From Neobacillus kokaensis (GTDB taxonomy: Bacteria; Bacillota; Bacilli; Bacillales; Cytobacillaceae): 64,000 nt of DNA. This document shows, piece by piece, positions 59,560 through 64,000 of this stretch; position 1 is the stretch's first letter, and each line of letters starts with the position of its first letter. The stretch lies in NCBI RefSeq assembly GCF_014656545.1, contig NZ_BNDS01000001.1, positions 62,001-126,000 of the forward strand, read 5' to 3'. A program made the position numbers and the translations under genes. The notes below the pieces were generated by a model that saw nothing but the letters and a program-made list of their open reading frames with translations, was not told the origin of the DNA and did no database searches.

Positions 59560-59623
59560 CATTAGTCTAATTATGGACTTCCCTCTATAAACTTATATAA
59601 AAAGGATAGAGAGGAGTTCTTAT

Positions 59624-59866
59624 ATGAGGTTAAGTGAATTAAGCGGAAAAGAAATCGTCGATGTGAAAAAAGCGGAACGTCTAGGTATCCTGGGGCAAAC
59701 CGATTTAGAAATAAATGAAAATACCGGACAAATTCAAACCCTATTGATTCCATCGTTAAAATGGTTCGGTTTCAGAAAACAAGGAGAAGAGATTAGGGTT
59801 CCTTGGAATCATATTAAAAAGATAGGTCCCGAAATGATTATTATTGATATTCCTGATGAAGAATAG
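59624..59866 (+). CDS. ymxH: YlmC/YmxH family sporulation-associated PRC-barrel protein
   Basis: An 80-residue PRC-barrel-like protein: MRLSELSGKEIVDVKKAERLGILGQTDLEIN, then PSLKWFGFRKQGEEIRVPWNHIKKIGPEMIIID. Family members are found in spore formers; the function is unknown. AGAGAGGAG precedes the ATG. CTCTAT at 59583 can pair with ATAGAG overlapping that ribosome site. It lies between mlpA and the dipicolinate operon as in B. subtilis. Confidence 0.9.
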   Translation: MRLSELSGKEIVDVKKAERLGILGQTDLEINENTGQIQTLLIPSLKWFGFRKQGEEIRVPWNHIKKIGPEMIIIDIPDEE

Positions 59867-59877
59867 AGTTTTTCTAA

Positions 59878-59915
59878 AGTCCTGGCAAATGAACTTTTGC
59901 TTGGGCTTTTTTTTT
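59878..59915 (+). terminator. Terminator after ymxH
   Basis: AGTCC..GCAAA (59878-59889) pairs with TTTGC..GGGCT (59896-59907), one mismatch and two wobbles, followed by at least eight Ts. Confidence 0.8.
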
Positions 59916-59933
59916 CTTATGGGTGGAAAACTC

Positions 59934-59961
59934 ACAGATTGAAACAGTCTTACATAAGATG
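59934..59961 (+). promoter_or_regulatory. Possible sigma-K promoter of dpaAB
   Basis: AC at 59934-59935, 17 bases, then CATAAGATG at 59953-59961, resembling the sigma-K pattern AC-N16-CATA-N3-TA. spoVF is mother-cell expressed in B. subtilis. The motif is short and the match imperfect. Confidence 0.28.
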
Positions 59962-60205
59962 GTGAAGTGATAAGTAGAATTAGTATTCCTTGAAAGGATT
60001 TTACGGTAAAGGGGCGGAGCGCCACAAGAGTATTTCTTTATTACTAATTTGCAGCGGTAATTTTCATTTTAAGACTCTAAGGCAGTGCAGCTAAGCTCTG
60101 CTCCACCACTTTATTGGCAAGAAGTAGTTTTCTCGATAAATTTTTATAGTAGATGGTGGCTTGGTTCACCAAATAAGTTTCCAAAAAAAGAAGGTGAATG
60201 TTTTC

Positions 60206-61105
60206 ATGCTGACAGGGATACAGATAGCCGTTATTGGTGGAGATGCCAGACAGCTGGAAATTATCCGGAAGTTAACCGAGTTAGATGCACGGATTTCACT
60301 AATAGGCTTTGAACAGCTTGACCACGCCTTCACAGGTGCAGTCAAGGAAAAACTGGATGAGGTTGACTTTTCGAATATAGATGCAATTATTTTGCCAGTG
60401 GCTGGCACAAATTTAGAAGGGCAGGTAGAAACGATTTTTTCTAATGAAAAGGTAGTCTTAACAGAAGAAATCCTGGTAAAAACCCCCGAACATTGTACTA
60501 TTTATTCTGGGATTAGCAATGAATTTTTAAATGGGATTGTAAAACAATCAGGAAGAAAACTTATACAGTTATTTTCAAGAGACGATGTTGCCATTTATAA
60601 CTCCATCCCAACAGTAGAAGGAACCATTATGATGGCTATTCAGCATACCGACTTTACCATCCATGGTTCGAATGTAACGATCCTTGGATTAGGAAGATGT
60701 GGTATGAGTATTGCAAGAGCATTTCATGCCCTAGGTGCGAAGGTAAAAGTGGGAGCAAGAAAAAGTGAGCATCTAGCAAGAATTACGGAAATGGGTCTTG
60801 AACCATTCCAGTTAAGCAATATCGAAAAGGAAGTAGTCGCTACTGATATTTTAATTAATACTATTCCACAACCAATTGTCAGTGCAGGAGTCATTGCAAA
60901 ATTGCCTCCGCAAACGCTCATTATTGATATAGCATCCAAACCGGGGGGGACTGATTTCCGTTATGCTGAAAAACGCGGTATTAAAGCATTGCTTGCCCCA
61001 AGTCTGCCTGGAATTGTTGCCCCGAAAACAGCAGGGCAAATCTTAGCGGATGTTCTCACGCAGCTGCTCCAAGAGACCACAATAAACCGAAAGGGGAATG
61101 CATAA
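60206..61105 (+). CDS. dpaA: Dipicolinate synthase subunit A
   Basis: A 299-residue Rossmann-fold dehydrogenase-like subunit (SpoVFA) that, with DpaB, makes dipicolinic acid from 4-hydroxy-tetrahydrodipicolinate for the spore core. Visible: IAVIGGDARQLEIIRKL near the N terminus, YNSIPTVEGTIMMAIQHTDFTIHGSNVTILGLGRCGMSIARAF (second nucleotide loop), KVGARKSEHLARI and PGIVAPKTAGQILADVL. ATG 60206 with AAGGTGA upstream matches the family start MLTG; a longer frame from 60161 is rejected. Its stop shares a base with the dpaB start. Confidence 0.96.
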   Translation: MLTGIQIAVIGGDARQLEIIRKLTELDARISLIGFEQLDHAFTGAVKEKLDEVDFSNIDAIILPVAGTNLEGQVETIFSNEKVVLTEEILVKTPEHCTIYSGISNEFLNGIVKQSGRKLIQLFSRDDVAIYNSIPTVEGTIMMAIQHTDFTIHGSNVTILGLGRCGMSIARAFHALGAKVKVGARKSEHLARITEMGLEPFQLSNIEKEVVATDILINTIPQPIVSAGVIAKLPPQTLIIDIASKPGGTDFRYAEKRGIKALLAPSLPGIVAPKTAGQILADVLTQLLQETTINRKGNA

Positions 61106-61704
61106 TGAGTTTAAAAGGTAAAAGAATAGGTTTTGGGTTAACGGGCTCGCATTGCACGTACGATGCAGTATTTCCGGAAATTGAAAAGCTCGTGCAAATT
61201 GGTGCAGAGGTAGTTCCTGTTGTATCCTATACGGTAAAAAACACAGAAACCCGTTTTGGTAAAGGGGAGGATTGGGTACAGCGAATTGAGGATTTAACCG
61301 GCAATAAAGCAATCGATTCGATTGTTGCGGCAGAACCTTTAGGACCAAAGATGCCGCTGGATTGTATGGTTGTTGCTCCCCTAACAGGTGTATCGATGAG
61401 TAAATTTGCTAATGCCATTAATGATAGTCCCGTTTTAATGGCAGCAAAAGCAACATTAAGAAATTTAAAACCAGTTGTTCTAGGCATTTCGACTAATGAT
61501 GCTCTTGGTCTAAATGGTGTTAATTTAATGAGGTTAATGTCCACGAAAAATATATTTTTTATTCCTTATGGTCAGGATGATCCTGTTAAGAAGCCAAATT
61601 CTATGGTTGCAAGAATGTCATTATTGACAGAAACGGTAGAGGCTGCTATAGAAGGGAAACAAATTCAGCCGGTTATTGTTGAAAAATATAAAGATAGTGA
61701 ATAA
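61105..61704 (+). CDS. dpaB: Dipicolinate synthase subunit B
   Basis: A 199-residue flavoprotein-like subunit (SpoVFB). It shows the flavin-type motifs KRIGFGLTGSHCTYDAVFPEIEKL, PLTGVSMSKFANAINDSPVLMAAKATLRNLKPVVLG and STKNIFFIPYGQDDP. It overlaps dpaA by one base (TAATG), so the subunits are made together in the sporulating mother cell. Confidence 0.96.
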   Translation: MSLKGKRIGFGLTGSHCTYDAVFPEIEKLVQIGAEVVPVVSYTVKNTETRFGKGEDWVQRIEDLTGNKAIDSIVAAEPLGPKMPLDCMVVAPLTGVSMSKFANAINDSPVLMAAKATLRNLKPVVLGISTNDALGLNGVNLMRLMSTKNIFFIPYGQDDPVKKPNSMVARMSLLTETVEAAIEGKQIQPVIVEKYKDSE

Positions 61705-61768
61705 TTTCACCTCCCCTTTCAAAAAAGGTTATTTCTTTAAAGGAATATGTTAAAATAAATTAATCATT

Positions 61769-61799
61769 CATCAGTAGGTACACATTTTTCCTGCTGATG
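61769..61799 (+). promoter_or_regulatory. Stable hairpin in the dpaB-asd spacer
   Basis: CATCAGTAGG (61769-61778) pairs with CCTGCTGATG (61790-61799), 10 bp with one wobble, loop 11 bases containing TTTTT. No T tract follows, so it is more likely an asd leader structure or a weak terminator than a canonical terminator. Confidence 0.5.
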
Positions 61800-61892
61800 A
61801 AGTAAAATAAAATGATGATGAATACTGGCAGTCAAACATATATTCTAAAAAATTGAAATAACCAGCCAGTGTATACGAAAGGGGAACTAGAA

Positions 61893-62948
61893 ATGAGTCA
61901 GCAAAATGGATTTCATGTTGCCGTTGTAGGGGCAACAGGCGCGGTTGGACAACAAATGATTCAAACATTAATAAATGAGAATTTCCCTATCAAAAAACTA
62001 ACCTTGCTTTCTTCGGCTCGGTCTGCAGGTAAAAAAGTAAATGTGAATGGTCAAGAAATTACCGTTCAAGAAGCGAAGCCTGAGAGCTTTGAAGATGTCG
62101 ATATTGCATTATTTAGTGCAGGAGGCAGTGTTTCTAAGGAACTTGCACCAGAAGCTGTAAAGCGCGGTGCAGTCGTTGTCGATAATACGAGTGCCTTCCG
62201 GATGGACGAAAATACGCCATTAGTTGTTCCTGAAGTAAATGAAACTGACCTGCATGAGCATAATGGAGTTATTGCAAATCCAAACTGTTCTACTATTCAA
62301 ATGGTAGTGGCTTTGGAACCAATCCGTAAGAAATATGGTTTGAAAAAAGTTATTGTTTCGACTTATCAAGCTGTTTCCGGTGCGGGTGCCGCAGCAGTTG
62401 AAGAATTAATGAATCAAACAAAATCCATTATTAACGAAGAGGAATTTGAGGCAAATATTTTACCGGTAGGTTCCGATAAAAAACATTATCAAATTGCCTT
62501 TAATGCGATTCCTCAAATTGATAAATTCCAAGATAATGGCTTTACATTTGAAGAAATGAAAATGATTAATGAAACGAAAAAAATTATGCATTTACCAGAC
62601 CTGCAAGTTGCAGCAACATGCGTCCGTTTACCGGTTGCAGTAGGCCATTCTGAATCTGTTTATTTCGAAATTGAAGCAGAAGGCGTAACTGCTAGTGAAA
62701 TTAAAGCATTGTTAAAGGATGCCCCTGGTGTTGTATTGCAGGATGATCCGGATAATCAAATTTATCCAATGCCTGCTGATTGTGTTGGAAAAAATGATGT
62801 CTTTGTAGGAAGAATTAGGCAAGATCTTGATGAGAAGCTAGGTTTTCATATGTGGGTTGTATCAGACAACCTGCTGAAGGGGGCGGCCTGGAACTCAGTT
62901 CAAATCGCTGAAAGATTAGTTGAATTAGGGATTGTAAAATCTAAGTAA
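61893..62948 (+). CDS. asd: Aspartate-semialdehyde dehydrogenase
   Basis: A 351-residue enzyme reducing aspartyl phosphate to aspartate semialdehyde for lysine, DAP, dipicolinate, threonine and methionine. [18 protein letters not shown] is the NADP loop, and the catalytic Cys is in [28 protein letters not shown] and [18 protein letters not shown] follow, and the base His is in [15 protein letters not shown] 61893 with AAGGGGAA upstream is chosen; an in-frame GTG at 61869 has no ribosome site. It supplies DpaAB's substrate pathway. Confidence 0.97.
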   Translation: MSQQNGFHVAVVGATGAVGQQMIQTLINENFPIKKLTLLSSARSAGKKVNVNGQEITVQEAKPESFEDVDIALFSAGGSVSKELAPEAVKRGAVVVDNTSAFRMDENTPLVVPEVNETDLHEHNGVIANPNCSTIQMVVALEPIRKKYGLKKVIVSTYQAVSGAGAAAVEELMNQTKSIINEEEFEANILPVGSDKKHYQIAFNAIPQIDKFQDNGFTFEEMKMINETKKIMHLPDLQVAATCVRLPVAVGHSESVYFEIEAEGVTASEIKALLKDAPGVVLQDDPDNQIYPMPADCVGKNDVFVGRIRQDLDEKLGFHMWVVSDNLLKGAAWNSVQIAERLVELGIVKSK

Positions 62949-62977
62949 CATCAAAAAAGGCAGGTTTAGGTGTCACC

Positions 62978-64000
62978 ATGAAAATCATTGTTCAAAAATT
63001 TGGCGGTACATCTGTTAAGGATGAAGAAAGTCGAAAACATGCACTAAAACACATTGAAAAGTCATTAGCTGATGGCTATAAAGTAGTAGTTGTTGTTTCA
63101 GCTATGGGTAGAAAGGGAGACCCATATGCAACAGATACACTTCTCTCTCTGGTAAGCACGAGTGCAGGCAAGCTTTCAAAACGGGAGCAAGACTTATTAA
63201 TGTCCTGCGGTGAAGTCATCTCTAGTGTTGTTTTTGCGAATATGCTGAGTGAAAGCGGGATAAATGCTACAGCTTTAACCGGAGCTCAAGCAGGATTTCG
63301 GACAAATAACGACCATACGAATGCAAAAATTGTTGAAATGAAATGTGATCGTCTACTTCGGGAATTAGAGCAAAATGATGTTGTGGTTGTTGCCGGCTTC
63401 CAGGGTGCAGCGAAAAATGGAGATACAACAACAATCGGCCGCGGGGGCAGCGATACCTCGGCAGCCGCTCTCGGGGCTGCTCTTAATGCAGAGTGGATCG
63501 ATATTTTTACCGACGTCGAAGGGATTATGACGGCGGATCCTAGAATAGTTGAAAATGCACGTCCTCTATCGGTTGTAACATATACAGAAGTATGCAATAT
63601 GGCATATCAGGGGGCGAAGGTTATTCATCCCAGAGCAGTAGAGATCGCTATGCAGGCAAAGGTGCCGATTCGAATTCGTTCAACCTATTCGGATGCCAAA
63701 GGAACCTTAGTTACTACTCTTAATCGAAATAGCCGCGGCAGTGATATTAAAGAACGGCTTGTAACTGGGATTGCCCATGTTTCAAATGTAACGCAGATAA
63801 AGGTTTATGCAAAAAAAGACCAGTATTACCTGCAGGCAGAAGTTTTTAAGGCAATGGCAAATGAAAAAATTAGCGTAGACTTCATCAATATTTCACCTAA
63901 CAGTGTAGTATATACAGTTACAGATGAAATGACCGACCAGGCAATCCGAGTTTTAACGGAATTAGGTCATGAACCTATCGTTGAACGGCACTGTGCAAAA
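62978..64000 (+). CDS. dapG: Aspartokinase I (DapG type), N-terminal part
   Basis: The first 341 codons, open to the window edge; B. subtilis DapG has about 404. IVQKFGGTSVKDEESR is the kinase signature, with VVSAMGRKGDPYATD, the catalytic region GFQGAAKNGDTTTIGRGGSDTSAAALGAAL, FTDVEGIMTADPR and YQGAKVIHPRAVEIAMQ. The first ACT region starts at about residue 265 (TGIAHVSNVTQIKVYA). It makes aspartyl phosphate; the DapG isoform is diaminopimelate-sensitive and serves the spore and wall. AGGTTTAGGTG precedes the ATG. Confidence 0.95.
   Translation, partial: MKIIVQKFGGTSVKDEESRKHALKHIEKSLADGYKVVVVVSAMGRKGDPYATDTLLSLVSTSAGKLSKREQDLLMSCGEVISSVVFANMLSESGINATALTGAQAGFRTNNDHTNAKIVEMKCDRLLRELEQNDVVVVAGFQGAAKNGDTTTIGRGGSDTSAAALGAALNAEWIDIFTDVEGIMTADPRIVENARPLSVVTYTEVCNMAYQGAKVIHPRAVEIAMQAKVPIRIRSTYSDAKGTLVTTLNRNSRGSDIKERLVTGIAHVSNVTQIKVYAKKDQYYLQAEVFKAMANEKISVDFINISPNSVVYTVTDEMTDQAIRVLTELGHEPIVERHCAK

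Larger units (their letters stand above)
59867..60205 (+). other. Intergenic region ymxH-dpaA
   Basis: A 339-base stretch without a supportable gene. It holds the ymxH terminator (59878-59915), a candidate sigma-K promoter (AC at 59934, CATA at 59953), a G+C-rich GGGGCGGAGCGCC patch near 60010-60023, and several short self-complementary blocks before the dpaA ribosome site. Confidence 0.55.

Noticed and set aside
61705-61892. Lysine riboswitch upstream of asd
   Set aside because: The spacer is about the right length, but the conserved multi-helix core and an expression-platform terminator are not visible.

Overview
The window is a block of core chromosome from a low-G+C, endospore-forming Bacillaceae bacterium, Bacillus or Neobacillus-like. 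The evidence for a spore former is a near-canonical spoVM, both dipicolinate synthase genes (dpaA/dpaB), an mlpA-ymxH pair, and CodY and FapR. Gene order closely follows the Bacillus subtilis stretch from rpe through dapG. I see no prophage, insertion sequence, CRISPR array, rRNA or tRNA gene. Every gene except rpmB is on the + strand.

Layout. 1-7.5 kb: end of rpe, thiN, spoVM, rpmB (minus strand), the Asp23-like gene, fakA, serine dehydratase sdaAB/sdaAA and recG. 7.5-11.3 kb: the FapR-controlled lipid operon fapR-plsX-fabD-fabG, then acpP. 11.4-24.1 kb: rnc-smc-ftsY, ylxM-ffh, rpsP-khpA, ylqD-rimM-trmD, rplS, a signal peptidase, rbgA and rnhB (secretion, ribosome assembly, RNA modification). 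24.3-34.5 kb: sucCD, dprA, topA, trmFO, hslVU and codY. 34.7-38 kb: rpsB, tsf, pyrH and frr. 38.2-46.8 kb: uppS, cdsA, dxr, rseP and polC (envelope and isoprenoid synthesis, then the replicative polymerase). 47-54.7 kb: the rimP-nusA-ylxR-ylxQ-infB-ylxP-rbfA-truB-ribF-rpsO transcription and translation block. 55-64 kb: pnp, ylxY, mlpA, ymxH, dpaA-dpaB, asd and the first 341 codons of dapG (lysine, diaminopimelate and dipicolinate supply for wall and spore).

The interest lies mainly in what differs from the B. subtilis order. The large flagellar/chemotaxis operon normally between codY and rpsB is absent, and a long palindromic repeat sits at that junction. ylqG/ylqH are absent between rnhB and sucC, xerC is absent between trmFO and hslV, and proS is absent between rseP and polC. 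A dispersed inverted-repeat element occurs in three long copies (after fabG, after ffh, before pyrH) and two miniature derivatives (after sucD, before rimP). The fapR promoter appears to have its -35 box inside the recG terminator hairpin, followed directly by a FapR operator. HslV lacks the N-terminal serine of B. subtilis HslV, and the YlxY deacetylase homologue lacks the usual catalytic aspartates. I found no convincing undescribed multi-gene system; this is mostly an ordinary housekeeping region.

Start codons were chosen from Shine-Dalgarno spacing and remembered family N termini. All similarity statements come from memory and motif reading, not from a search.
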